Assembly: GCA_944324385.1 (NCBI GenBank)
Contig: CALUWD010000003.1
Location: 44,010-108,009, forward strand
Length of the DNA: 64,000 bases
From: Candidatus Gastranaerophilales bacterium
GTDB taxonomy: Bacteria; Cyanobacteriota; Vampirovibrionia; Gastranaerophilales; Gastranaerophilaceae
Direction: 5' to 3'
Both the position numbers and the translations under genes were made by a program. Position 1 is the first letter of the stretch. Every line of letters starts with the position of its first letter. Shown here piece after piece: positions 52,053-60,513 of this stretch. Below the pieces are notes generated by a model that ran no database searches, was not told where the DNA came from, and saw only the letters and a list, made by a program, of their open reading frames with translations.

Positions 52053-52259
52053 ATGGCTAAAAAAGCAATGATAAACAAAGAACTAACAAGAGAAATGCTT
52101 GCTGCTAAGGGTAAATATCCTAAAGTAAGACTTCACAATCGTTGTTCTATTTGCGGCAGACCTCATGGTTTCCACAGAGACTTTGGTCTTTGCAGAATTC
52201 ATTTAAGAGAATTCGCTCACCGCGGTTTGTTGCCAGGCGTAACAAAATCTTCTTGGTAA
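52053..52259 (+). CDS. rpsN: 30S ribosomal protein S14 (uS14), zinc type with CCCH ligands
   Basis: 68 residues, slightly longer than the usual 61-residue zinc form. Zinc motif starts '[21 protein letters not shown]': two Cys, then Cys, then His in place of the usual fourth Cys. His can bind zinc, so the site is probably kept. The end 'LPGVTKSSW' is canonical. Confidence 0.95.
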   Translation: MAKKAMINKELTREMLAAKGKYPKVRLHNRCSICGRPHGFHRDFGLCRIHLREFAHRGLLPGVTKSSW

Positions 52260-52270
52260 AAAAAATATAT

Positions 52271-52294
52271 GGCGCAGCTTGCATTTGCTGCGCC
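52271..52294. repeat. 8-bp perfect hairpin between rpsN and rpsH
   Basis: GGCGCAGC, TTGCATTT, GCTGCGCC. Stable stem with no T-run on the plus strand; A8 lies just upstream of it, so on the minus strand it would look like a weak terminator. It may be an RNase site or attenuator in the 119-base gap. Confidence 0.5.
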
Positions 52295-52378
52295 TTCATA
52301 ATAAAATAATCTAGCACAATAAAGTGCGATGTGTTACACTAAACTGCAAGATATGCTTGCAAGTAGGAAGGAAATAAA

Positions 52379-52774
52379 ATGACAGTTACAGATCCAATAG
52401 CTGATGCACTGACTCGCATTAGAAACGCAAATCAAGTAAAACATTCAAATGTTAGTATTCCTGCATCAAAGTTAAAAGTTGAGTTAATTAAACTTCTTAA
52501 AGAAGAAGGTTATGTTGAAGATTTTGAACTCAAGGAAGAAAATGGTTTTAAAGTTATTGATGTTACTTTAAAATATTTCAATAAAAAACCAGTTATCACA
52601 AATTTAAAAAGAGTTTCAACACCAGGTCTTAGAACTTATTCAAAAGCAAAAAATCTACCTAGAGTTTTTGATGGTATGGGTATTGCAGTTATCTCTACAA
52701 GCAAAGGTTTGATGACAGATAAAGCTGCTCGTAGTCAAAACTTAGGCGGTGAAATTCTTTGCTACGTATGGTAG
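52379..52774 (+). CDS. rpsH: 30S ribosomal protein S8 (uS8)
   Basis: 131 residues. 'DPIADALTRIRNANQVKHSN' and C-terminal 'GIAVISTSKGLMTDKAARSQ', 'GGEILCYVW'. In E. coli S8 is the spc operon repressor; the hairpins around the neighbouring genes have not been shown to match its site. Confidence 0.97.
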   Translation: MTVTDPIADALTRIRNANQVKHSNVSIPASKLKVELIKLLKEEGYVEDFELKEENGFKVIDVTLKYFNKKPVITNLKRVSTPGLRTYSKAKNLPRVFDGMGIAVISTSKGLMTDKAARSQNLGGEILCYVW

Positions 52775-52853
52775 TTGATTAAGTATATACTATTGGGTTG
52801 ATTTGCCCATAATTGGGTGAAGCGTTCCCGCTAATAAGCAAAAGGAGAATATA

Positions 52854-53393
52854 ATGTCCAGAATAGGAAAATTACCCGTTCAAATTCCAGACGGTGTAGA
52901 AGTTAAAGTGGAAAATAATTTAGTTACTGCAAAAGGCCCTATGGGTACTGAGTCAGTACAAATTAGAGAAGAAATTGAAATTAAAGTTGAAGGTAAAGAA
53001 ATTATCTTGACAAGAAAAGAAGATGACAGAAAATCTCGTTCACTTCATGGTCTTTCAAGAACACTTGTTCAAAACGTTGTAACTGGTGTAAAAGAAGGCT
53101 TTACTAAAAAACTTGAAATCCAAGGTGTAGGTTATAGGGCGCAAATGCAAGGAAATGCAATTAACCTTCAATTAGGTTATTCACACCCTGTAATTATTGA
53201 GCCTCCGGAAGGTATTAAAATTGCTGTTGAAGCTAATACAAAAATCACAGTAACAGGTTCAAATAAGCAAATGGTTGGCGATGTTGCAGCACAAATTCGC
53301 TCAAAACGTCCTCCTGAAGTTTATAAAGGAAAAGGTGTTCGCTATGAAGGCGAATATGTAAGAAGAAAAGCTGGTAAAGCAGGTAAAAAGTAG
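52854..53393 (+). CDS. rplF: 50S ribosomal protein L6 (uL6)
   Basis: 179 residues. 'MSRIGKLPVQIPDGVEVKVE', 'LHGLSRTLVQNVVTGVKEGF', 'RPPEVYKGKGVRYEGEYVRR'. Two-domain protein near the sarcin-ricin loop. AAGGAG before ATG. Confidence 0.97.
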   Translation: MSRIGKLPVQIPDGVEVKVENNLVTAKGPMGTESVQIREEIEIKVEGKEIILTRKEDDRKSRSLHGLSRTLVQNVVTGVKEGFTKKLEIQGVGYRAQMQGNAINLQLGYSHPVIIEPPEGIKIAVEANTKITVTGSNKQMVGDVAAQIRSKRPPEVYKGKGVRYEGEYVRRKAGKAGKK

Positions 53394-53407
53394 GATAAAG
53401 CCAATAT

Positions 53408-53435
53408 AAACCGAGCTTTGTTAAGACATCGGTTT
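53408..53435. repeat. 7-bp hairpin between rplF and rplR
   Basis: AAACCGA (53408-53414), 14-base loop, TCGGTTT (53429-53435). No terminator features. Third intra-operon hairpin in the cluster. Confidence 0.4.
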
Positions 53436-53453
53436 TGGTGAAAGGAAAATAAA

Positions 53454-53816
53454 ATGATTAAACAAATTAACAGAAAAGAACAAACTCAAAAAAGACACAG
53501 ACGTGTTAGACTTAAAATTGCTGGTACTTCAGAATACCCAAGATTAGCAGTTTATCGTTCAATTAAACATATTTATGCTCAAATTATTGATGATACAAAA
53601 GGTGTAACTTTGGTTTCATCTTCATCTAAAGTTAAAGAATTGGGTTTAAAACATGGCGGTAACATTGAAGCAGCTAAGGTTGTCGGTGCTGACCTTGCAA
53701 AAAAAGCTCTTGAAAAAGGTATCAAGGGTGTTGTTTTTGACAGAGGCGGATTCTTGTTCCATGGTAGAGTTGCAGCATTAGCAGACGCTGCTCGTGAAGC
53801 TGGTCTTGAGTTTTAG
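53454..53816 (+). CDS. rplR: 50S ribosomal protein L18 (uL18)
   Basis: 120 residues. '[20 protein letters not shown]', '[20 protein letters not shown]', '[20 protein letters not shown]'. Binds 5S rRNA with L5. Usually followed by rpsE-rpmD-rplO-secY; here a terminator and a PBP gene follow, so the cluster ends. Confidence 0.97.
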   Translation: MIKQINRKEQTQKRHRRVRLKIAGTSEYPRLAVYRSIKHIYAQIIDDTKGVTLVSSSSKVKELGLKHGGNIEAAKVVGADLAKKALEKGIKGVVFDRGGFLFHGRVAALADAAREAGLEF

Positions 53817-53835
53817 ATTAAACTTTATAAAAATT

Positions 53836-53868
53836 AATTCCCGCAAGTTTTGCTTGTGGGAATTTTTT
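53836..53868 (+). terminator. Strong rho-independent terminator ending the ribosomal cluster
   Basis: 12-bp stem AATTCCCGCAAG / CTTGTGGGAATT (one G-T pair), loop TTTTG, then T6. 20 bases after the rplR stop. Clear end of the transcript. Confidence 0.92.
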
Positions 53869-53907
53869 ATAAATATATTAATAATTTGCATTATTATATA
53901 TTTCTTA

Positions 53908-53913
53908 TAAAAT
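53908..53913 (+). promoter_or_regulatory. -10 hexamer TAAAAT six bases before the PBP gene
   Basis: TAAAAT, ATTGTC, ATG 53920; TTGCAT at 53886-53891 with a 16-bp spacer is a weak -35. No Shine-Dalgarno; leaderless-type start. Confidence 0.5.
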
Positions 53914-53919
53914 ATTGTC

Positions 53920-56046
53920 ATGGCTGGAAAAATTAGGAAGAAACAAACAAAAAGGGGAGTTAAAAAGAGGAATATTTTTCTTTATTTCTCCATGATGGTT
54001 TTATCGGCATTTTTAGCTGCAATTGCCGCTTTTAATTTATATTTAGCGTCGCTGCCGCCTATTTCAAATTTTGATGACATAAAACCAAACCCGGTGACAA
54101 GTATTTATTCGCTTGATGGCGAAGTAATAAAAACATTTACTGTTTTCAGATTTGAAAAAGTTTCAATTGATGACATTCCTGCAGATTTAAAAAATGCAGT
54201 AATATCGACTGAAGATAAAAATTTCTATAAGCACAGAGGTTTTGATACTTTTGGCCTTGTGCGCTCTATTTTTGCAAATATAAAAGCGGGCTCGTTAAAA
54301 CAAGGTGCAAGTACAATTACCCAGCAGTTGGCACGTATTTTGTTTTTGTCTAACGAAAGAACTTTTGACAGAAAAATCAAAGAACTTATAATAGCTCACA
54401 GGATTGAAAAAACAATTTCAAAAGATGAAATTTTAGAACTTTATCTGAACTCTGTTTACCTTGGTTCGGGCACTTATGGTGTTTTAAGTGCGTCTAAGAC
54501 ATATTTTGATAAAGAGCTTGATGAACTTACACTTGCAGAAACTGCCTTGATTGCAGGTTTGCCACAGGCGCCAAGTGTGTATTCACCTTTTCAAAATCCT
54601 GAGGCTGCAGTTAATAGAAGAAATCAAGTTTTAAAAAGAATGTATAAAACCGGTTGCATTACAAAAGGGCAGTACGAGCAGGCACGAAACGAAGAATTGC
54701 ATTTAAGTAAAAAACCGCGTTTGTATTCTTTTAACAAGGCGCCTTATTTTATAGATTTTGTTTTAAATGAGCTTGAACGTCTTGGCTTTGAAGAACAAGA
54801 AATTTCTCAAGGCGGTTTGAAAATATATACAACCCTTGATTTAAAGTCTCAAGAAGCAGCTCAAAACGCTATTGTTAACGACTTAAACGCGTATGGACTG
54901 AGGGCAAATAAAACTCAGATGGCGCTGTTTTCTTTTTCTCCCACTACGGGTAGAATTTACTCCTATGTTGGTGGCAAAAATTACGAACAAAGTCAGTATG
55001 ATAGAATAGTAAATGCAATAAGACCTCCGGGCTCCGCTTTTAAACCTTTTGTTTATACTGCAGCACTGCAGCAAGGCGTTGGTGTTGACGATATTATTGA
55101 CGATTCGCCAATTACTTTTAAAAACTGGTCGCCTCGCAATTACGGAAGTAAGTATAGAGGCAAAATGCCTATTTGGAAGGCTCTAGCTATTTCATCAAAC
55201 GTTGCAGCAGTCAGGCTTATAAAAAAAACGGGTGCTGATGCCGTTATAGCTACTGCTCGAGAAATGGGTATAACTACCCCATTGCAAAATGACTTAACCA
55301 TTGCATTGGGTTCAAATGGTGTAAAATTATACGATATGGTTGTTGCTTATGGAGCTTTTGCAAATGGTGGTTTTAGGGTAAAACCTTATGCGGTTGAAAG
55401 GGTTGAGAATTCTCGCGGTGTTGTAATTTATGAAAATTCTGGCCCTAAAATTGTAAAAGTAATAAGTTTTGACACTGCGGCAGGTATGACTTATATGCTA
55501 AGAAAGGTTGTAGAGGTTGGTACGGGTCGCGCTGCAAATATTTCAAAAGCAACAGCAGGAAAAACCGGTACAACAGATGATTACCATGACGCTTGGTTTG
55601 TCGGCTACACTCCTGACATTGTTGCGGGTGTTTGGCTTGGAAATGATGACAACACAAAGCTCCCAGGGATTACAGGGGGTGGATTGCCTGCAAAAGTTTG
55701 GGCTGATTATATGAAAGTTGCTACAACAAATTTTGCTGATTCTGTTTTTGATTATCCAAAGTTAAATGGTACAGATGAAGCGCCAAAAGAAATAAAAGAT
55801 GTTGATGAAAGTCAAAATCAAGGTGATTCTGACTTTGATGATTTGGAAGAAGGTTTTAGTGATTCTCAGGCAACTCAAGCGCCTGTAAATCAAAATGTAA
55901 ATACAAATGCAAATATTCAAGTTCCTGTTGAAAATAATGTTGAAGTACAAAAACCTCAAAGACCCTTTAGTGTTGAAGAACCGCAAAAACCACAAGTTCC
56001 GCTTCCTTCAACCACTCAGGATGCTGCACCTTTGCCTGGGGCTTAA
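53920..56046 (+). CDS. Class A penicillin-binding protein (PBP1A-type transglycosylase/transpeptidase)
   Basis: 708 residues. Basic cytoplasmic tail, one membrane helix (about 19-44), GT51 glycosyltransferase with catalytic E98 in 'VISTEDKNFYKHRGFD' and 'QGASTITQQLARILFL', then the transpeptidase: S372-x-x-K375 in 'PPGSAFKPF', S425-S-N427 in 'ISSNVAAVRLI', and K548-T-G550 in 'AGKTGTTDDYHDAWFVG'. All active-site motifs are intact. The last ~100 residues are Asp, Gln, Pro-rich and disordered. Polymerises and crosslinks peptidoglycan outside the membrane. Its last 4 bases overlap bioD on the other strand. Confidence 0.95.
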   Translation: MAGKIRKKQTKRGVKKRNIFLYFSMMVLSAFLAAIAAFNLYLASLPPISNFDDIKPNPVTSIYSLDGEVIKTFTVFRFEKVSIDDIPADLKNAVISTEDKNFYKHRGFDTFGLVRSIFANIKAGSLKQGASTITQQLARILFLSNERTFDRKIKELIIAHRIEKTISKDEILELYLNSVYLGSGTYGVLSASKTYFDKELDELTLAETALIAGLPQAPSVYSPFQNPEAAVNRRNQVLKRMYKTGCITKGQYEQARNEELHLSKKPRLYSFNKAPYFIDFVLNELERLGFEEQEISQGGLKIYTTLDLKSQEAAQNAIVNDLNAYGLRANKTQMALFSFSPTTGRIYSYVGGKNYEQSQYDRIVNAIRPPGSAFKPFVYTAALQQGVGVDDIIDDSPITFKNWSPRNYGSKYRGKMPIWKALAISSNVAAVRLIKKTGADAVIATAREMGITTPLQNDLTIALGSNGVKLYDMVVAYGAFANGGFRVKPYAVERVENSRGVVIYENSGPKIVKVISFDTAAGMTYMLRKVVEVGTGRAANISKATAGKTGTTDDYHDAWFVGYTPDIVAGVWLGNDDNTKLPGITGGGLPAKVWADYMKVATTNFADSVFDYPKLNGTDEAPKEIKDVDESQNQGDSDFDDLEEGFSDSQATQAPVNQNVNTNANIQVPVENNVEVQKPQRPFSVEEPQKPQVPLPSTTQDAAPLPGA

Positions 56047-56681
56047 GATAATTTTTTTGCAAGTTTTGATAAATCAGTTTGACCTTGTTTTATTGCATCT
56101 ATAACTTTTACGTTGCAATATTTTTCAATCATTTCTTGAGCTCTTAAAATTACAGGGTCATCTGTTGTTTGGGGATAATTTGAAATTACGACACCTAATA
56201 TTTTTATACCTTCACTTTGAGCGCATTTTATAGTCATTAATGTGTGGTTAATTGTTCCTAAGTTTGGACGCGCAACAATTAACGTCGGTAAATTTAAAAA
56301 TTTTATAACATCGCTCATTAAAACATTTTCTTTTACAGGCACGTATAAACCGCCTGAACCTTCTACAATTGTTACATCGCAAGTGTTTGCAAGCTCTGTG
56401 TAGTCTTGTTTAACTTTTTCAAGGTTATAATCAACATTGTCTATTTGTGAGCTAATGTATGGAGTGCAAGGAGTTTTTGTAATGTAAGTGCTTTTTGCAA
56501 TTACGCCCTTGGCTATAGTTTCAATTTGTTTTGCGTCAGGGTCAATGCCTTCTTCAAGCCCGCTTTGAAAGGGTTTTAGATAGCCTGTTTTTTTGCCTAG
56601 TTTTATAAATTCTTTTGCTAAATGTTTGCAGATGTAGCTTTTGCCTACATCTGTGTCTGTACCTGTTACAAAGAAATTCAT
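56043..56681 (-). CDS. bioD: Dethiobiotin synthetase
   Basis: 212 residues. Closes the ureido ring of dethiobiotin from DAPA, CO2 and ATP. P-loop 'VTGTDTDVGKSYICKHLA' at the N-terminus, 'YLKPFQSGLEEG', and 'TIVEGSGGLYVPVKENVLMS' are family hallmarks. It starts inside the PilB-like ATPase gene (4-base overlap), as the last gene of the kinase-receiver-ATPase operon. bioB, the next step, is at 4088. Confidence 0.95.
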   Translation of the reverse strand: MNFFVTGTDTDVGKSYICKHLAKEFIKLGKKTGYLKPFQSGLEEGIDPDAKQIETIAKGVIAKSTYITKTPCTPYISSQIDNVDYNLEKVKQDYTELANTCDVTIVEGSGGLYVPVKENVLMSDVIKFLNLPTLIVARPNLGTINHTLMTIKCAQSEGIKILGVVISNYPQTTDDPVILRAQEMIEKYCNVKVIDAIKQGQTDLSKLAKKLS

Positions 56682-58069
56682 ACAAAATACCTTTCAAGTT
56701 CTTCTTTGTCAAAAAATTCAATGCTGTCTTTGTTGTGAATAAAAATAAGGCATGAAATAACCGATTTAAACATTGAAAACTCGCTAAATTCAAACTTGCG
56801 TCTTAAATCGCCCATATTATCCGCTAAAAATTCTGTTATAAGAGTTTTGTTTTTTAGTGTAAGTGATGTAAAAAAGTCCAAACCTTCTTTTGTGGTTATG
56901 CCTTCAAAATATATAATATCCGGACTTTGGAATTCTATAAACCTCATGGCTTTATCAAGGTTAAATCCTATGTTTTCATTTAATTCACACTGTGAAACAT
57001 TGTTTAATTTGTATTTTGCAATAGATTCAAGTGTCATAACGGTTTTATTTTTTGGAATTATTCCTGATGATAAGATTGAATAAATAAGATGTGTTTTGCC
57101 ACTTAGAGATGAGCCGCAAATTAAAACAATTCCTGATTTACTTAAATTAGTGCTTAATAAATTTATTTTATCGGGAGAAATGCCAAGTTCTGTTAAATTT
57201 TTTGGCGGATGATATATTTTTAGTGAAATTCTCTCCCCGTTGATTGTTGGAAATGCGGAAATACTTGCAGTTAGCTCGCAACCATCAACGTTAAAATTTA
57301 ATTTTCCAAGTTGTGGGATTTCATATACATTGGGGTCTAGTCCGCACAGTGTTTTTAGGGTTTGAATAAAAGGATTTATTAAAAGTTCTGGTATTGAGCC
57401 TGTAAGATAAGCTTCTTGAGGGTTTTTAAAAAATACACTTAGCCCCTCATGTGTCGATTCAAAATATAACTCATGGACATCTTCAATAATTGCATGTTTT
57501 AAAATTGCACTAAAAAGTGTCCTTATGTGTTCTTCGCTTAAATCTTCTTTGTGCAGTTCGTCTTGCCAGTGGTAGTTTGAATTACTTTCAAGATTTATGT
57601 CTTTTACTTTACCTTTTGTTTCGTAGTATTCGTTGATTTTTTTTAGAATGCTTTTTTCACTTGAAATTATAGGGTCGATATTTTTCCCTGTTCTTTCAAT
57701 AATTTTATCAATTGCAAATAAGTCGAGTGGATCTGCCATTGCAACAGATAAGGTGTCCTCAATTAAAAATAGGGGTAAAATTTTGTAGTTGATTGCCTCT
57801 TGATAGCTAATTAAATTAAGGCATTTTTTATCTATTTCATAGTCATCTAAATTAACATAGGGTATGTGTAACTTATCTTGTAAAAACTTTAAAAGTTTTT
57901 CCTCGCTAATCATTGATGAAGATATTAAAACTTGCCCAATGTTTGTATTTTGGGCACTTGCCATTTCTTGAGCGCGTTCTAAATCTTCAAAAGTTACAAG
58001 ATTGTCGCGCACAAGGTCGTATTTTAATTTATCAATAGTTTTATTATCTACTTTTGTATCAGCGTACAT
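56678..58069 (-). CDS. PilB/GspE-like ATPase with MshEN domain and degenerate catalytic motifs
   Basis: 463 residues, about 100 shorter than PilB. N-terminus (about 20-150) is a MshEN/GspE-N domain ('NTNIGQVLISSSMISEEKLL', 'IPYVNLDDYEID', 'LPLFLIEDTLSVAMADPLDL'), a domain that binds c-di-GMP in some family members. The ATPase half (about 180-440) has a good Walker A (G319-S-S-L-S-G-K-T326), but the Walker B 'DPDIILVGEIRD' reads 'SPDIIYFEGITT', the His box ('STLHTN') is lost, and the four-Cys zinc loop is absent. It probably cannot power a pilus normally and may act as a regulator. Overlaps the receiver gene stop by one base and bioD by four. Confidence 0.78.
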   Translation of the reverse strand: MYADTKVDNKTIDKLKYDLVRDNLVTFEDLERAQEMASAQNTNIGQVLISSSMISEEKLLKFLQDKLHIPYVNLDDYEIDKKCLNLISYQEAINYKILPLFLIEDTLSVAMADPLDLFAIDKIIERTGKNIDPIISSEKSILKKINEYYETKGKVKDINLESNSNYHWQDELHKEDLSEEHIRTLFSAILKHAIIEDVHELYFESTHEGLSVFFKNPQEAYLTGSIPELLINPFIQTLKTLCGLDPNVYEIPQLGKLNFNVDGCELTASISAFPTINGERISLKIYHPPKNLTELGISPDKINLLSTNLSKSGIVLICGSSLSGKTHLIYSILSSGIIPKNKTVMTLESIAKYKLNNVSQCELNENIGFNLDKAMRFIEFQSPDIIYFEGITTKEGLDFFTSLTLKNKTLITEFLADNMGDLRRKFEFSEFSMFKSVISCLIFIHNKDSIEFFDKEELERYFV

Positions 58070-58431
58070 TATTTTAAATACCTGTTAATTGCTTCAATTA
58101 TGTCATTAAATTCAAAAGGTTTTGTTATATATTCATTTGCACCTGTTTCTTCACCAATTAATTTATCCTCCTCCTGACTTCTTGCAGTCACCATAATAAT
58201 TGGTATATTTTTGTACTTGCTGTCGTATTTGAGCAAGCGGCAAATTTTATACCCGTTGATTTTTGGCATCATTACATCAAGGATTATTAAATCCGGTGAA
58301 GCTTCTTTCGCAAGTTTCAAGCCTTCTTCGCCATCGTAAGCGCAAATGCATTCAAAGCCTTTTGTCTTAAGCATAAAAGCTAATGTTTCAACTATATCTT
58401 TTTCATCATCAACTATTAAAATCTTTTTCAT
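58069..58431 (-). CDS. Stand-alone response regulator receiver protein
   Basis: 120 residues, a complete CheY-like receiver with no output domain. Acidic pair D8-D9 in 'LIVDDE', phospho-acceptor D52 in 'IILDVMMPKINGY', T82 in 'MVTARS', K104 in 'ITKPFE': all active residues present. Lies between the kinase (21-base gap) and the PilB-like ATPase (one-base overlap), so it is probably phosphorylated by that kinase and may act by binding the ATPase or another partner. Confidence 0.93.
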   Translation of the reverse strand: MKKILIVDDEKDIVETLAFMLKTKGFECICAYDGEEGLKLAKEASPDLIILDVMMPKINGYKICRLLKYDSKYKNIPIIMVTARSQEEDKLIGEETGANEYITKPFEFNDIIEAINRYLK

Positions 58432-58452
58432 AATTTTCTTTCTAAAGTGAGG

Positions 58453-60474
58453 CTATATATTAATTTTATCTAAAATTTTTAAAAGCTCTTTGCCATCTTT
58501 GCTTGTATGAGCCTTTTTTAATACTATATCACAATTTTTATTATCTTGCTTTTGTATTAAAGCTAAAATTGATTTTTCCATAAACTCTAAAGCACTTTGT
58601 GAGGTATCAGGCAAAAGAACAAAATAGTCATTATCTTCTTTGTATTCTTTTGATTTTTTTGTAAGTTTAATAACGTTTTCTTTTATTGTTTCATCAATAA
58701 AATTACAGTTAGAATTTTCCTTAATATGAATTAGTCCAATTTCTTCAGATGAACTTAGTGCATGGTTAATATCCATTATAAAAATCTTTTTATCATCAGG
58801 AATTGGAATATAAAAAGAAAAATCAGAACCTTCGTTTTCTTTGCTATCAACCGTTATTGCACCTAAATGAGCGTCTAAAAGTTGCTTTGTAATAGAAAGT
58901 CCAAGACCCACGCCTCCAATATTTCTTGTAAGCGAGTTTTCAATTTGTGAAAATTTTTCAAAAATCTTTGGAATATCTTCTTTTTTAATTCCAATTCCAG
59001 TGTCTTTTACAGAGATTTTTATATATTCTCCCTTGATTTTGCAAATTGGTGATACAAGCAAGGTTTTATCAATTTCATTTTCATTTACTTTTTTTGCACA
59101 AATTTTTATATTGCCACCTTTTGGAGTAAACTTAAGTGCGTTTGTCACAAGGTTTGAAATAATTTGTTCTATTCTGTGTGAATCAGCGTAAACATCGCAC
59201 AAATTATTTTCAATTTCTAATTCAACTTTTATATCTTTTTCTTGCGCAGTCTGTTCAAAAGTTTTTTGTATCAACTCTAGTGATGGTACAAGACTTGTCA
59301 TTTTGTATTTAAAATCCAGCTTGCCTGTTTGAACTCTTGATAAGTCAAGTAAATCTTCTATTATTCCGGATAATCTGACAACATTTCTTTTTGCCATGTT
59401 AATAAAGTTTTTTGCATCATCTGAAATTGGGCCTGCTTGCTCACTCAAAACAATCTCTAAAGAATTGTTTATAGGTGTTAGAGGTGTTCTTAATTCATGG
59501 GATACAATTGAAACAAAATCAGACTTCAATCTTTCAAGTTTTTCTAACTTAATATTTGTATTTTTAATTTCTTCATAAAGTGTTGCACTTCTAAGGGGTA
59601 GTGCCACCTGATGCACAATTGTTTGAAAGCATGTTACATCTTCTTTTGTAAATGGTGTTTTTCTAAAAAGTTCAATTACGCCAAAGAAATGCTCGCCTAC
59701 TTTTATTGGTGCAAAAAGTGAATCGTAATTTAGCGCACGCAAATCAAAAATATTTTGTATGTGCGATGGTTTTACATTTTTAATTATTTCAATGCCTTCT
59801 AAATCTGTTTTATGAGGCAGGGGTTGATTTTCAAAAAGATTTTTATATTCTAAAACCACTCTTAGCGCAAGAGCCTCTTTTAAGCTTTCTGTCGGTTCGC
59901 AAAGTGAATTTATATATAATTTATTGTCACCTTGCATACCAAAAACAAGAGCGCAAGAAATATCGAAACTTAAAGTTTTTTCAAGCGCTTCAAGCATGAT
60001 TTTATAAAGTTTATCTTTGTCTAGCGTACCTGCAAATTGCGAACTTGTATTGTATAAAACATTCAGTTGATACAGACTGCGCGCAAGCTCTCTGTTGTTT
60101 TCACCTAATTGCTCAAGTGATTTTTTAATTTTAATATGCGAGTTGATTGTGTGTATTAAAATATTTTTGCAAATTGGTGTAGAAATAAAACCGTCTGCAA
60201 AATTTAGGAAATCTATGTTTTTGTCTTTTTCTAATAATAAAAGTATTTGAACATTTTGTGCTTGAGTTTTTGTTTTTAATTGTTTTGTAAGTATTTCACA
60301 GTTTTCAAAATTTGTATCAATCAGTATAATGTCAGGCTCATACAGTTCAACCTGACGCAAGATATTATCAGGATTTTTTTCACAAAGCATTTGTTCTATG
60401 CCGTTTTTTTCAATTTCCTTGGCAATTTCTTCTTCAAACTGTGACAATTCAGATATTATTAATACTTTAGACAT
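58453..60474 (-). CDS. Hybrid-type histidine kinase: pseudo-receiver, GAF, HisKA, HATPase
   Basis: 673 residues, cytosolic (no membrane helix). Residues 1-110 look like a receiver that has lost its acidic pair ('VLIISE' for 'VLIVDDE') and the Lys ('ISTPI' for 'xxKPF') while keeping an Asp at 53 in 'LIDTN'. A GAF domain (about 145-300) follows, then HisKA with phospho-His H326 in 'VSHELRTPL', then HATPase_c with 'NLVTNALKFTPKGG' (N box), 'KDTGIGIKKED' (G1) and 'GVGLGLSITKQLL' (G2). About 110 extra C-terminal residues, unrecognised. First gene of the operon; TGC-TAGAAT ends six bases before ATG. Confidence 0.9.
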   Translation of the reverse strand: MSKVLIISELSQFEEEIAKEIEKNGIEQMLCEKNPDNILRQVELYEPDIILIDTNFENCEILTKQLKTKTQAQNVQILLLLEKDKNIDFLNFADGFISTPICKNILIHTINSHIKIKKSLEQLGENNRELARSLYQLNVLYNTSSQFAGTLDKDKLYKIMLEALEKTLSFDISCALVFGMQGDNKLYINSLCEPTESLKEALALRVVLEYKNLFENQPLPHKTDLEGIEIIKNVKPSHIQNIFDLRALNYDSLFAPIKVGEHFFGVIELFRKTPFTKEDVTCFQTIVHQVALPLRSATLYEEIKNTNIKLEKLERLKSDFVSIVSHELRTPLTPINNSLEIVLSEQAGPISDDAKNFINMAKRNVVRLSGIIEDLLDLSRVQTGKLDFKYKMTSLVPSLELIQKTFEQTAQEKDIKVELEIENNLCDVYADSHRIEQIISNLVTNALKFTPKGGNIKICAKKVNENEIDKTLLVSPICKIKGEYIKISVKDTGIGIKKEDIPKIFEKFSQIENSLTRNIGGVGLGLSITKQLLDAHLGAITVDSKENEGSDFSFYIPIPDDKKIFIMDINHALSSSEEIGLIHIKENSNCNFIDETIKENVIKLTKKSKEYKEDNDYFVLLPDTSQSALEFMEKSILALIQKQDNKNCDIVLKKAHTSKDGKELLKILDKINI

Positions 60475-60480
60475 AATAAA

Positions 60481-60489
60481 ATTCTAGCA
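60481..60489 (-). promoter_or_regulatory. Extended -10 (TGC-TAGAAT) six bases before the kinase ATG
   Basis: Minus strand TGC then TAGAAT (60486-60481), TTTATT, ATG 60474. Lacks a -35 and a Shine-Dalgarno; the TG extension makes it one of the clearer leaderless-type promoters here. Confidence 0.6.
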
Positions 60490-60513
60490 AATTACCACAT
60501 TTTGCGCTACTTT

